Shown in pieces: positions 9,300 through 19,564 of a stretch of DNA of 64,000 bases. The notes under the pieces are model-generated. The model did not search any database. It worked only from the letters and a program-made list of their open reading frames with translations, and had not been told where the DNA came from. Source of the DNA: Acetobacter sp. UBA5411 (GTDB lineage: Bacteria; Pseudomonadota; Alphaproteobacteria; Acetobacterales; Acetobacteraceae); assembly GCF_002409645.1 (NCBI RefSeq), contig NZ_DHNR01000031.1, positions 103,169-167,168 on the forward strand, given 5' to 3'. Numbering within the stretch: position 1 is the first letter of the stretch; every line of letters begins with the position of its first letter. Position numbers and translations under genes: made by a program.

Positions 9300-9605
9300 G
9301 AAATCGATTCCCTCCGGGGCGCTGGTGCACCCGTCCTGTAGCTTTATCTAGCGCAAACTGGGTCGATAATAGCCGGGTCTGACATGACGGGCTACCGGGG
9401 GATGGCGGTCACTATATTTATTTTTAGAGGGTTCAGGGGATTAATGCTGATGGCAAATGCAAATAATGAAAGCAAAAATTAACCACCCGGCATGCATCCT
9501 GAAGCCGAGGGAGGCGGTAGGAATGCGTTTGGCGGTGGGCTGAGCACAAAATTCGTCCGGTCTGCCTTCTTGTCGATTGCTCCGAGGATGCCTAATTCTT
9601 ACCCT
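9300..9605. other. Divergent chvI-grpE intergenic region
   Basis: 306 bp holding the start regions of chvI (minus) and grpE (plus). No hrcA gene, CIRCE repeat or clear sigma32 box was found. A short AT-rich run occurs around 9410-9425. The grpE frame is open back to 9492, so part of this gap could be translated if an upstream ATG is used. Confidence 0.5.
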
Positions 9606-10217
9606 ATGACCAATATGACAGACACCCACGAGGCCGGATCGCCAGCGGATGAGGCGGCGACTGACCTCAACGAGCACCATTCCTCCGTTCATGGAGAAGC
9701 GGCATCTGATGATCAGGCGTCTTCGTCTGACGAGGTGATGAGCGCAGCCAGCAACCGGATCAAGGAACTGGAAGCACAACTGGCTGAAGAGCACGACAAA
9801 TGGATGCGCTCGGAAGCCGAGATGCAGAATCTTCGGGCGCGGACCAAGCGTGAGATCGACGATGCACGTCAGTATGCCGTGCAGAAATTCGCACGCGATG
9901 TCGTGGAAGCAGCTGAGAACCTGAAGCGCGGCCTTGCCAGCCTTCCGCCGAAAACTGAAGGTGAAGACAGCATCATCACCAAGATGCGCGAAGGAATTGA
10001 AGGCACGGAACGGTCGTTCCTGTCCATTCTCGAGCGTCATGGTGTTGTGTGCAACGATCCTTCCGGGCAGGCTTTTGACGCCAATCATCATCAGGCCATG
10101 GCCGAGCAGCCAAGCCCTGATCATGAGACGGGAACCGTCATTCAGGCCTGGACGCCCACATGGACGCTGCATGGCCGTCTGCTGAAACCCGCCATGGTTG
10201 TTGTTGCCAAGAATTGA
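9606..10217 (+). CDS. grpE: Nucleotide exchange factor GrpE
   Basis: Co-chaperone that releases ADP from DnaK, about 203 aa from the ATG at 9606. An acidic, low-complexity N-terminus leads into a coiled coil (RIKELEAQLAEEHDKWMRSEAEM...RTKREIDDARQYA). The beta-wing domain follows, with FDANHHQAMAEQPSPDHETGTVI and the C-terminal LHGRLLKPAMVVVAKN, both GrpE hallmarks. Further in-frame ATGs at 9492, 9588 and 9615 make the exact start uncertain; none has a convincing ribosome site. It lies directly upstream of dnaK but separated by 172 bp with its own promoter signal, so dnaK can be driven independently. Confidence 0.93.
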   Translation: MTNMTDTHEAGSPADEAATDLNEHHSSVHGEAASDDQASSSDEVMSAASNRIKELEAQLAEEHDKWMRSEAEMQNLRARTKREIDDARQYAVQKFARDVVEAAENLKRGLASLPPKTEGEDSIITKMREGIEGTERSFLSILERHGVVCNDPSGQAFDANHHQAMAEQPSPDHETGTVIQAWTPTWTLHGRLLKPAMVVVAKN

Positions 10218-10250
10218 GTCCGTATGTGTCGTATTTCAGGAGTAACAACT

Positions 10251-10279
10251 CTTGAAAGCCCGACATGAGGCTCCTACAT
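10251..10279 (+). promoter_or_regulatory. Sigma32 (RpoH)-type heat-shock promoter of dnaK
   Basis: CTTGAAA at 10251-10257 and CCTACAT at 10273-10279 are separated by 15 nt. This is close to the sigma32 consensus (CTTGAAA, 14-15 nt, CCCCATNT). It lies 111 nt before the dnaK ATG. This is a reading of the sequence by consensus only. Confidence 0.75.
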
Positions 10280-10389
10280 CGGATTTAAAGATGATGTAGT
10301 CAGCCGCCATTTTATGGCAGGACTATTGAAATAAGGGGCGTATCCGGTGCTTCGGGCCGTATGCGACCGCTGAAAGAGGATTGAGTTAT

Positions 10390-12300
<1,911 letters not shown>

Positions 12301-12370
12301 GCGGAACTGTTCTGACAGGGTGACCGGATAAACCGGTTTCCCCTGCACGATAGAGACGCCGAATCTTCAA

Positions 12371-12410
12371 GGCGCCCGCTCCATTCATTGGGGCGGGCGT
12401 TATCTTTTTA
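12371..12410 (+). terminator. Terminator-like hairpin between dnaK and dnaJ
   Basis: Arms CGCCCGCTCC (12373-12382) and GGGCGGGCG (from 12391) are perfectly complementary around a short loop. They are followed by TTATCTTTTTA. The hairpin is 59 nt before the dnaJ ATG and could terminate or attenuate dnaK transcription, lowering dnaJ expression. Confidence 0.7.
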
Positions 12411-12468
12411 TACCCTCCAGGCATCCTGTGTGACGCATGTGAGAGGGAGCCCGCTTACGAGGAAATCA

Positions 12469-13614
12469 ATGGCCACGAAACTTGATTATTACGCTGTTCT
12501 GGAAGTCACCCGAGAAGTCTCCTCTGACGAACTGAAAAAAGCGTACCGCAAGCTGGCCATGAAATATCATCCGGATCGCAATGCCGGAGATGCGTCTGCG
12601 GAAGAGCGCTTCAAGCAGATCAACGAAGCCTATGATGTTCTGAAAGACGCCGACAAGCGCGCAGCCTATGACCGTTTTGGTCATGCAGCGTTTGAAGGTG
12701 GCGGCGGTGGCCCGGGCGGGTTCGATTTCGGTGGCGGCTTTGGCGGCGGCGGTCTGGGCGACATCTTCGAGCAGATGTTCGGCGACATGATGGGCGGTCG
12801 CCGTGGCGGCGGTGGACGCAGCGCCGGTGCCGACATCCAGACGCAGGTCGAGATCACGCTGGCGGAAGCGTTCACAGGCGTCAAGAAATCCATCACCATC
12901 AAGACACGCGTCATGTGCGAGTCCTGTGATGGCACGGGCTCAAAGGACAAGGAAGCTGGCGTCGAGGTTTGCCCGAGCTGTCATGGTGCGGGCAAGGTCC
13001 GCGCCCAGCAGGGGTTCTTTGTGGTCGAGCGCCCCTGTCCGAGCTGTCACGGCGCAGGCCGCGTCATCAAGGACCCGTGCCCGGCCTGTCACGGCGTGGG
13101 AACTGTCGAACAGCCGCGTACGCTGGAGATCGCGATCCCGGCTGGCGTTGAGGATGGCACGCGGATCAGATTGTCCGGTGAAGGTCAGTCTGGCGGCAAG
13201 GGGGCTCCTGCTGGAGACCTGTATGTTCATATCGCCGTTCAGGCCAGTGAGCTGTTCCAGCGTGACGGTTCCAACATTTACTGCCGTGTTCCGCTGCGCA
13301 TGGCGCAGGCTGCTCTGGGCACTGAAGTGGAAGTGCCCGTCGTTGACGGAACCCGAGCCAGTGTGAAGATCCCCGCAGGAACGCAGAGCGGTGAGCATTT
13401 CCGTCTGAGAGGCAAAGGTTTCTCCGTGCTGCGGTCATCGTCACGGGGCGACATGTATGTGCAGGTTGTCGTTGAAACCCCGCAGAACCTTTCCAAACGT
13501 CAGAAAGAACTTCTGGAAGAGTTTGAAAAGGAAGCGGGTGAGCATGTGAAGAGCAGCCCCGAACATGCGGGCTTCTTCTCGCGTGTGAAGGACTTCTTTG
13601 AAGGCCGAAGCTAA
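12469..13614 (+). CDS. dnaJ: Chaperone protein DnaJ (type I Hsp40)
   Basis: Co-chaperone that stimulates DnaK ATPase and delivers clients, 381 aa. The J domain carries HPD at residues 34-36. A Gly/Phe-rich linker follows (GGGGGPGGFDFGGGFGGGG). The zinc domain has four CxxCxGxG repeats: CESCDGTG, CPSCHGAG, CPSCHGAG and CPACHGVG. C-terminal substrate domains complete a full type I DnaJ. The ATG at 12469 was chosen since MATKLDYYAVLEV is the conserved start and ACGAGGA stands 6 nt upstream; the open frame back to 12388 is not needed. Confidence 0.97.
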   Translation: MATKLDYYAVLEVTREVSSDELKKAYRKLAMKYHPDRNAGDASAEERFKQINEAYDVLKDADKRAAYDRFGHAAFEGGGGGPGGFDFGGGFGGGGLGDIFEQMFGDMMGGRRGGGGRSAGADIQTQVEITLAEAFTGVKKSITIKTRVMCESCDGTGSKDKEAGVEVCPSCHGAGKVRAQQGFFVVERPCPSCHGAGRVIKDPCPACHGVGTVEQPRTLEIAIPAGVEDGTRIRLSGEGQSGGKGAPAGDLYVHIAVQASELFQRDGSNIYCRVPLRMAQAALGTEVEVPVVDGTRASVKIPAGTQSGEHFRLRGKGFSVLRSSSRGDMYVQVVVETPQNLSKRQKELLEEFEKEAGEHVKSSPEHAGFFSRVKDFFEGRS

Positions 13615-13678
13615 TAGCAACAGTTCTTCAGACCGCCTGATTTTCTGACAAGTGAATCAGGCGGAATGCAGCATGAGA

Positions 13679-13713
13679 GGTCAGGAAAACCTAATGGTTT
13701 TCCCGACCTTTTT
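13679..13713 (+). terminator. Terminator of dnaJ
   Basis: Arms GGTCAGGAAAACC (13679-13691) and GGTTTTCCCGACC (13696-13708) pair with one mismatch around TAAT, followed by TTTTT. It overlaps the stop codon of the convergent trehalase gene. A second hairpin, CCGCCTGATT with AATCAGGCGG, sits just before it at 13633-13664. Confidence 0.8.
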
Positions 13714-15619
13714 CATTTCTTTGAGCCTCATGTGAAGCCGGGTTTCCACGGTGGGACGAGGATGAAAGCGTCTGTTTCGTGGTCAGAGGAATCGGCTGCG
13801 GATTTTCTGCTGGGCCGCTACCCGGAGAGGAATCGTTTTTGGACGCCTGTCCTGCATACGGATATTGACCCAGAATATGCTGGGCGACCTGAGGATAACG
13901 GTTCATCAGCCCAAGCAGGGTGCCATTGGTCCATCCGAAACCGATCTGCATCGGATATTCACCGCCACCAGCACCTCCTGTCGGACTGATCTCTGGATTG
14001 ACGACATCATATTTTTCCAGAAGCACACCGCTCTTTTCATAAGTACCTATGACGCGCTTCATCCAGCGCTCCGCAATATCCTGCGCCAGAACATCCTCGC
14101 CATACAGGTTGAGCCCCTTGATCGCCATCCACTGGAGCGGAGCCCAGCCGTTCGGGGAATCCCATTGCTGTCCGCTGGTGACATCCGTTGCGACAAGCCC
14201 TCCGGGTTTCAGAAGTTTTTCCTTCATGGTCTTTGCAACAATATGCGCCTGTTGGTCTGTGGCGATATGCAGGAATAGAGGCACAGCCGTCGCCGTTGAC
14301 AGCACATCGGTCAACTTCCCTGCTTTCCTGTCGTAATCGTAGAAAGCCCCTCTTTTTGGATCCCACAGCACGCGACGGATAGCGGCAATGCGGCGGTCAG
14401 CATCTGCCTTATAGAAAGCGGCCTTCTGTTTGTTTCCTGTAAGCTCGTAGGTGCGGGAAAGAGTTTGCGCGAGATGCGCCACCATGCAGCTCATCTCGAT
14501 CGTGATGAGATCTGTTGTGTGAATGGTGGAGAGCGTGTGGCGGTCCTGCAGCCAGCGGGACGAGAAATCCCAGCCTGTTTCAGATCCGGCCCGCAAATTG
14601 CGCCAGACCTCGGAAGAGGGACGGGAGGTTGACGCAGCCGTGGCGATATCCTGCGGATAGCTCTCGTCACGTGGGGTATCGAGATCATCCCATGGGCGGG
14701 TCAGCAGGGTGCCATCCTTCAGCCGGACAGCGTGTCGCCACGCATGACCGGGCGCCAGCTTCGTCTCTCCATCGGTCCAGTATTCGTATTCGCGTTGCAG
14801 TTCCGGCAGATACTTGATGTAGGTCCGGTTGCCGTCATGGCTTGCCAGAAGATCTGTCATCAGTGCGAAGAAAGCAGGCTGGGAACGGCCGAGATAATAG
14901 GTCCGGCTGCCGTTCGGAATATGCCCGTAGCGGTCGATCAGCGACGCCAGATCCCTGTAGGTGGAGCGCATCAGATCAATGCGTCCGCCCTCATACAGGC
15001 CGATCATCGTGAAATAGGTGTCCCAGTAATAGAGTTCCGTAAAACGGCCTCCGGGCACAACGTATTTTTCCGGTAGCGGCAGAAGCGATGACCAGGGAAC
15101 GGGAGTGTCCGGCTGTCTTGTCAGCACATCCCACATGCCGGTGATGTAATCCCGCACGTTTTCGCCCGGCTTGCGCTGATAGGCGGCGGAGGTGATGGCT
15201 GGGATCGTAAAATAGGTAGCGACAAAGGTTTTCAGATCGAAGCCAGGGTCATTCTTCTGCGCCCGCCATGTGGCCAGAATCTCTTCCGGCGGCCGGTTCG
15301 GATAGGCGTCTGCTGCGGCTTTCGCGTCCGTAAAGATGTGGGCCTTTCCGATGTCGGAAAACAATCCGTCCAGAGCGATTGAAGGCGGACGCAGATCCTG
15401 CTGGGACGGGAGCCTTGGAGCCTGAGGCGGGGGTGTGATGGCAGGATGCAGGGTGATGGTGGGCGGCAGCAAGGGGGATTTATCACGAAAATCGGAAGTC
15501 ATTGCCGGGTCTCCGGTCCCTGTGGTCTGCGCAGAAGCTGGCCATGACGACAGCAGGGAAGAGGCGAAAAGGCTGGAGGCCAGAGAACATGCGAGTAAGG
15601 AGAAATGGTGACGCCTCAA
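13691..15619 (-). CDS. treA: Periplasmic trehalase (GH37)
   Basis: Hydrolyses trehalose to two glucose molecules in the periplasm, 642 aa. The family signatures PGGRFTELYYWDTYF and QWDSPNGWAPLQW are both present, as is RAGSETGWDFSSRW. I place the start at TTG 15619, because AAAGGA lies 6 nt upstream and the protein then begins with a good signal peptide (MRRHHFSLLACSLASSLF...SWPASAQ). A GTG at 15736 would add 39 residues before the signal. The C-terminus overlaps the dnaJ terminator. Divergent from tldD; no other trehalose gene is nearby. Confidence 0.93.
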   Translation of the reverse strand: MRRHHFSLLACSLASSLFASSLLSSWPASAQTTGTGDPAMTSDFRDKSPLLPPTITLHPAITPPPQAPRLPSQQDLRPPSIALDGLFSDIGKAHIFTDAKAAADAYPNRPPEEILATWRAQKNDPGFDLKTFVATYFTIPAITSAAYQRKPGENVRDYITGMWDVLTRQPDTPVPWSSLLPLPEKYVVPGGRFTELYYWDTYFTMIGLYEGGRIDLMRSTYRDLASLIDRYGHIPNGSRTYYLGRSQPAFFALMTDLLASHDGNRTYIKYLPELQREYEYWTDGETKLAPGHAWRHAVRLKDGTLLTRPWDDLDTPRDESYPQDIATAASTSRPSSEVWRNLRAGSETGWDFSSRWLQDRHTLSTIHTTDLITIEMSCMVAHLAQTLSRTYELTGNKQKAAFYKADADRRIAAIRRVLWDPKRGAFYDYDRKAGKLTDVLSTATAVPLFLHIATDQQAHIVAKTMKEKLLKPGGLVATDVTSGQQWDSPNGWAPLQWMAIKGLNLYGEDVLAQDIAERWMKRVIGTYEKSGVLLEKYDVVNPEISPTGGAGGGEYPMQIGFGWTNGTLLGLMNRYPQVAQHILGQYPYAGQASKNDSSPGSGPAENPQPIPLTTKQTLSSSSHRGNPASHEAQRNEKGRENH

Positions 15620-15776
15620 GAGAAATCCTTTCGTGCGACCGTGTCCTTGCAGGATAATGACGCAATAACCCTCTGCGGGTTTTCCGGGCCGGAAGAAACC
15701 GGTTATGACATAAGGGTGTATCGTGATGGTGAACACCCGTCAGAATGTTCCCACTTTCTACCCCGGAGTCTTACCC

Positions 15777-17291
15777 ATGTCGTCCACTGCCTCAACCCGG
15801 AATGTTGCTGTATCTGCCGGTGAAAAGAGCGTGCAGTCCTCGGTCGCGGGGCTTGGACCTCTTGCCGCCACGGATCATCTTTTCTTCGAACGCGCCGGTG
15901 GCCTGCTGAGTCGGGACGAAGCTGAGAGCATGACCGCCCATGCGCTGGAAGGCATGGAGGACGGGGAGCTTTTTCTGGAATACCGGGAAAGTGAAGGGCT
16001 GGCGCTGGATGACGGGGTCATTCGTTCGGCCTCTTTCGATACGTCCAGCGGTTTTGGTCTGCGCAGCGTGCTGGGGGAAGAAACCGGGTTTGCCCATTCC
16101 GACGAGATCAGCACCTCGTCTCTCAGGCGCGCTGCCGAGACCGTGTCAGCCGTAAGAAATGGCCGATCCGGCATCATGGCGCCCCCACCGCGTTCGACCA
16201 ACACGCGCCTTTACAGCGACAACAATCCGCTACACGAGACGGATTTTGCCCGTCGCGCCGCTTTGCTCGGTCAGATCGACGCTTATGCACGCGGCAAGGA
16301 CAGCCGGGTCGTGCAGGTGATGGCCTCCATCGCCTCCGAGTGGCAGGCGGTGCAGATCATCCGGGCTGACGGGCTGAGAGTCGCCGACATCCGTCCGCTG
16401 GTGCGCCTCAACATCTCTGTCGTGGTGGAGAAGGATGGCCGTCGCGAAAGTGGCTCCTACGGCTTTGGTGGTCGTTACAGTGTGACAAAACTGCTGGAGG
16501 AAAGCGCCTGGCAACATGGTGTGAATGAGGCGCTACGGACCGCCCTGATCAATCTGGATGCGCGGCCTGCTCCGGCCGGTGAAATGGAAATCGTTCTTGG
16601 GTCCGGCTGGCCCGGCATTCTTCTGCATGAAGCGGTCGGTCACGGTCTGGAGGGCGATTTCAACCGCAAGAAGACCTCCATGTTCTCGGATCTGATGGGA
16701 AAGCGTGTCGCCAGCCCCGGTGTGACGGTGGTGGATGATGGCACATTGCCCGATCGCCGTGGCAGTCTGACTGTCGATGACGAGGGCACGCCTTCGGGGC
16801 GGACGGTCATGATTGAGGATGGTATCCTGACAGGCTTCATTCAGGATCGCCTGAATGCCCGTCTGATGGGCGTTGCTCCGACTGGGAACGGTCGTCGCCA
16901 GTCTTACGGTTATATGCCGCTGCCCCGTATGACCAACACGCTCATGCTGGCGGGACAGGCGAGCACGGACGACATGATCCGCTCAGTGAAGCGCGGACTT
17001 TACGCCGTGAATTTCGGTGGCGGTCAGGTGGACATCACGTCCGGTAAATTCGTGTTTGCAGCCTCCGAGGCCTACATGATCGAGGATGGGAAAGTAACGG
17101 CGCCGGTTAAAGGGGCGACCCTGATCGGCAACGGCGCTGATGCGATGACGTCAATCTCCATGATTGGCTCTGATGTGGCGCTTGATCCGGGGATTGGCAC
17201 CTGTGGCAAGGCCGGGCAGGGCGTTCCTGTCGGAGTGGGACAGCCAACGCTGAAAATGACAGGTCTGACGGTGGGCGGCACAGCCTCCTGA
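15777..17291 (+). CDS. tldD: Metalloprotease TldD
   Basis: TldD subunit of the TldD/TldE (PmbA) zinc protease that processes small peptides, 504 aa. The active-site motif HEAVGH at residues 284-289 is the TldD HExxxH, continuing GLEGDFNRK. Near the C-terminus DVALDPGIGTCGKAGQGVPVGVGQP is the conserved TldD tail. The ATG at 15777 has GGAG 8 nt upstream; an earlier in-frame ATG at 15723 is less likely. The partner pmbA/tldE is not in the window. Confidence 0.95.
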   Translation: MSSTASTRNVAVSAGEKSVQSSVAGLGPLAATDHLFFERAGGLLSRDEAESMTAHALEGMEDGELFLEYRESEGLALDDGVIRSASFDTSSGFGLRSVLGEETGFAHSDEISTSSLRRAAETVSAVRNGRSGIMAPPPRSTNTRLYSDNNPLHETDFARRAALLGQIDAYARGKDSRVVQVMASIASEWQAVQIIRADGLRVADIRPLVRLNISVVVEKDGRRESGSYGFGGRYSVTKLLEESAWQHGVNEALRTALINLDARPAPAGEMEIVLGSGWPGILLHEAVGHGLEGDFNRKKTSMFSDLMGKRVASPGVTVVDDGTLPDRRGSLTVDDEGTPSGRTVMIEDGILTGFIQDRLNARLMGVAPTGNGRRQSYGYMPLPRMTNTLMLAGQASTDDMIRSVKRGLYAVNFGGGQVDITSGKFVFAASEAYMIEDGKVTAPVKGATLIGNGADAMTSISMIGSDVALDPGIGTCGKAGQGVPVGVGQPTLKMTGLTVGGTAS

Positions 17292-17303
17292 TCAGCCAAA
17301 CGG

Positions 17304-17338
17304 AAAAGGGCAGAATAATCAGGTTCTGCCCTTTTTTA
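17304..17338. terminator. Bidirectional terminator between tldD and the TadG-like gene
   Basis: Arms AAAAGGGCAGAA (17304-17315) and TTCTGCCCTTTT (17324-17335) are perfectly paired with T tracts on both strands. It lies between convergent genes and can serve both. Confidence 0.88.
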
Positions 17339-17361
17339 AAACGATACAGTGATGCCGGGTT

Positions 17362-18690
17362 CTATTTGATAAGTCTCAGGCCGCTGCTGATGATGATGCT
17401 TGAAAGCGAAGATTTCAGCGCGTTTTGAATGGCTGGGCCATCGTCGGCCTCGAAGTAATAATCAGAACTTGTGGCGCAGGATTGCATGGCGCCTTCCATG
17501 GAGCCTGTTCCCGTTGTCGGCAGGGGAGCAATCAGGGTGTTGTACTGCTGAGATCCATAAATCGGATAGTAGGGTACCCATACAGAGAGAAGGGTGACAC
17601 CCATCTGTTTCAGTTGGGTACAGGCTGATTGATAATCTACAGTTACTATATGCTGGTAGCTGTTGGCATTGCTTTTGATGTCCTGCGCACCATCAGAAAT
17701 GAAAACAAGATAGGTTCTCTGACTGTTTTCACTGGCGCCCTGTCCAATGTTTGTGAGCTGGCTGGCAATGGTATTCAGGGCGTCACTCGTTCTTGTGTAT
17801 CCAAGAACGGGCATGGGGACAGCTGTTTCGAGATCGATTGTGGAAGCGACGGAACTTGCTGTGGCAAGATCAGTCGTAGAGGGCTGTAGCTGCTGAATGG
17901 TTGTGCCGTAAGTTGTAATGCTTGTCGTGATATGATTTTGATCTTTATTTGCATATTCAACAAGTTGCGCCATAAATGTTTGAATGGCCTGATTGACGTA
18001 GTCGATTTTGAGGTTGATTCCGGCCTGCTGTGCTGTAACCCGGGTATTGCACGGTGGAAGCCCGAAAGACCCATAGGATGAGGATGATTTCTGCGTGCAG
18101 GATCCGCGATAGCCATTTGGATCATGGCAGGCGAATGCGCATTGGGCCGCACTGTTTTCAAGAGCGCTTATATCTGCAGGCGTTCCGCCGATTCCCATGG
18201 AATTTGAAATATCCACCAGAAATATAATCTGAATATAGGAATTGCCGAGCGTCATGGTGGCTGTGGATGTTGCAGTGACAGGAATTCCACTATTGGGAAG
18301 AAAGCCTGCCATGAACAAAGATGTTTTTCTGGAAAGGGTGACGGAAACGTTTCCTGAATAGGTGGACTCAGCCGTATAGCCCACCTGAATGTCAGGTAGT
18401 GTGGAGCCCGTCGTATTCGCTGCCACATAGTTTTGAACAGTCGTCTGGGCCAAGGCCGCAACATCGGACTGGTTCATGGTGCTGCTTGTATTTGTCTGTG
18501 CTGCCTGAACGGTTTTTTCAGCCTGAAGGGCTGCTGCATCAGCTATGTTCTGCAGTGTTTTTTTGTCCTGAATGGCGGCTCCGATGTTGATGGCCGCCGC
18601 AACCCCTATGATCGCTACAGAAGTGCTGAGAGCGGCCATTAGACTTACGCTGCCGTTTCGGCTGTTACGAAAACTCCAGGATCCAGACAT
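17362..18690 (-). CDS. TadG-like pilus-assembly protein with von Willebrand A domain
   Basis: 442 aa. The N-terminus (NSRNGSVSLMAALSTSVAIIGVAAAINIGAA...TLQNIADAAALQAEK) is a Tad/Flp secretion TadE-TadG type anchor with a single transmembrane helix. The rest contains a von Willebrand A fold beginning IIFLVDISNSMG, with a DxSxS metal-binding motif. A segment with four Cys (CAFACHDPNGYRGSC) plus a later Cys (PPCNTR) follows soon after. It ends in SIIISSGLRLIK. TadG proteins are minor components tied to Flp pili, yet no tad genes are adjacent, so this is an orphan; its role is not known. The flanking DNA is AT-richer than its neighbours. Confidence 0.82.
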   Translation of the reverse strand: MSGSWSFRNSRNGSVSLMAALSTSVAIIGVAAAINIGAAIQDKKTLQNIADAAALQAEKTVQAAQTNTSSTMNQSDVAALAQTTVQNYVAANTTGSTLPDIQVGYTAESTYSGNVSVTLSRKTSLFMAGFLPNSGIPVTATSTATMTLGNSYIQIIFLVDISNSMGIGGTPADISALENSAAQCAFACHDPNGYRGSCTQKSSSSYGSFGLPPCNTRVTAQQAGINLKIDYVNQAIQTFMAQLVEYANKDQNHITTSITTYGTTIQQLQPSTTDLATASSVASTIDLETAVPMPVLGYTRTSDALNTIASQLTNIGQGASENSQRTYLVFISDGAQDIKSNANSYQHIVTVDYQSACTQLKQMGVTLLSVWVPYYPIYGSQQYNTLIAPLPTTGTGSMEGAMQSCATSSDYYFEADDGPAIQNALKSSLSSIIISSGLRLIK

Positions 18691-18864
18691 GGTGGAATGT
18701 TAAAATTCCTTGTGGTTGAACAACCACAAAAGTAAGGAACAAGGTGTTGATAAATTATTAATTCAATGCAGAAGAGTTTTTAGAATAATTAAAATTGCAT
18801 TTATTTTCATATCGCCCTTCGAAGAATTTTAGGGGTGTTTGCTATTTTTCTGTTGAAATAAACG

Positions 18865-18996
18865 ATGAAGTATCTGGACTGGGACATCATTGATGATCTG
18901 AACGATCCTGGGCCAGACATCTGGAAGGACCCTAAAGCCTTTTACCCTACGTCTTCGACAAATCGGCTAAGGATTGTGTCCCTTTACAAAGGGTAA
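18865..18996 (+). CDS. Candidate small protein, 43 aa
   Basis: ATG 18865 to TAA 18996 encodes a 43-residue peptide starting MKYLDWDIIDDLNDPG and ending RLRIVSLYKG. It is acidic at the N-terminus and basic at the C-terminus, with three tyrosines and two tryptophans, unlike random translation. No Shine-Dalgarno is visible. I recognise no family; it may be a remnant or a chance frame. Confidence 0.25.
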   Translation: MKYLDWDIIDDLNDPGPDIWKDPKAFYPTSSTNRLRIVSLYKG

Positions 18997-19041
18997 GTGC
19001 GAAACCCTTATAGTCCTCCATACGGACATAAGCAGACGCCA

Positions 19042-19070
19042 ATAAAAAAGGAGGGCACAAAGCCCTCCTT
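19042..19070 (-). terminator. Terminator of the DUF3597 gene
   Basis: On minus, arms AAGGAGGGC and GCCCTCCTT surround a short loop and lead into TTTTTTATT. It lies about 27 nt after the stop of the upstream gene. Confidence 0.88.
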
Positions 19071-19096
19071 CTTAACGAGTCGCATCCCTGAAAAAA

Positions 19097-19489
19097 TCAG
19101 AGACCGGCAGGCACCTTGCCACCGTTTTCAGCGAGCTTCTGACGGACTTCCTTGATCAGCCACACATTCATGGTTGCCGAATCATTCTGGTCGCCCGTGT
19201 ATTTCAGCTCAGTCGCCAGCTGCTTGCGTGCTTCAAGCGAGCTGTCCAGACCGAGCAGCTTGAGCAGATCAACGATCGACTCTTTCCAGTTCAGCTGCTG
19301 GCCGGACTTCGCCGCCAGAGCCGTCAGAACCGCATCGACATCGACGGGTGCAGCAGGAGCAGCAGTTGCCGGAGCGCTGGCGGCACCAGCAGCCGGCGTG
19401 GCGGCTGGGGCTGTCGATCCAGCTGCGGCAGGCGTTGCTGCCTCGGCATGGCCGAAAATGGCGGAGACGATCTTACCGAAAATGCTCAT
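19097..19489 (-). CDS. DUF3597 family protein
   Basis: 130 aa. The short N-terminus MSIFGKIVSAIFGHAEA is followed by an Ala/Pro/Thr-rich linker and a C-terminal domain (VDAVLTALAAKSGQQLNWKE...LLKLLGLDSSLEARKQLA) that I recognise as DUF3597. Function is unknown. The ATG at 19489 has GGAG about 8 nt upstream; the upstream in-frame ATG at 19537 overlaps the ahcY hairpin. It follows ahcY in the same direction but a strong stem-loop separates them. Confidence 0.8.
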   Translation of the reverse strand: MSIFGKIVSAIFGHAEAATPAAAGSTAPAATPAAGAASAPATAAPAAPVDVDAVLTALAAKSGQQLNWKESIVDLLKLLGLDSSLEARKQLATELKYTGDQNDSATMNVWLIKEVRQKLAENGGKVPAGL

Positions 19490-19524
19490 GAGAGAACTCC
19501 CTCTCTGGGTTGCGTATGACGTAG

Positions 19525-19558
19525 TGAGAGGTCCCACCCTGCTGGAAGGGACCTCTCA
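19525..19558 (-). terminator. Stem-loop after ahcY
   Basis: Eleven-base perfect arms TGAGAGGTCCC (19525-19535) and GGGACCTCTCA (19548-19558) lie seven bases past the ahcY stop. There is no long T tract on minus, so it may act as a processing or stability hairpin as well as a terminator. Confidence 0.65.
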
Positions 19559-19564
19559 GGCCAA

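Larger units (their letters stand above)
18691..19096. other. AT-rich intergenic region
   Basis: 406 bp between the TadG-like gene and the DUF3597 gene, both on minus. It is AT-rich around 18740-18860. It holds one candidate small ORF on plus (18865-18996) and the DUF3597 terminator at 19042-19070. Nothing else was recognised. Confidence 0.6.

Noticed and set aside
8553..9341. 262-codon plus frame opposite chvI
   Set aside because: ChvI is unmistakable on minus; the plus frame has no recognised domain or ribosome site.
9300..9605. CIRCE element before grpE
   Set aside because: No TTAGCACTC-N9-GAGTGCTAA type inverted repeat is present, and hrcA is not adjacent.
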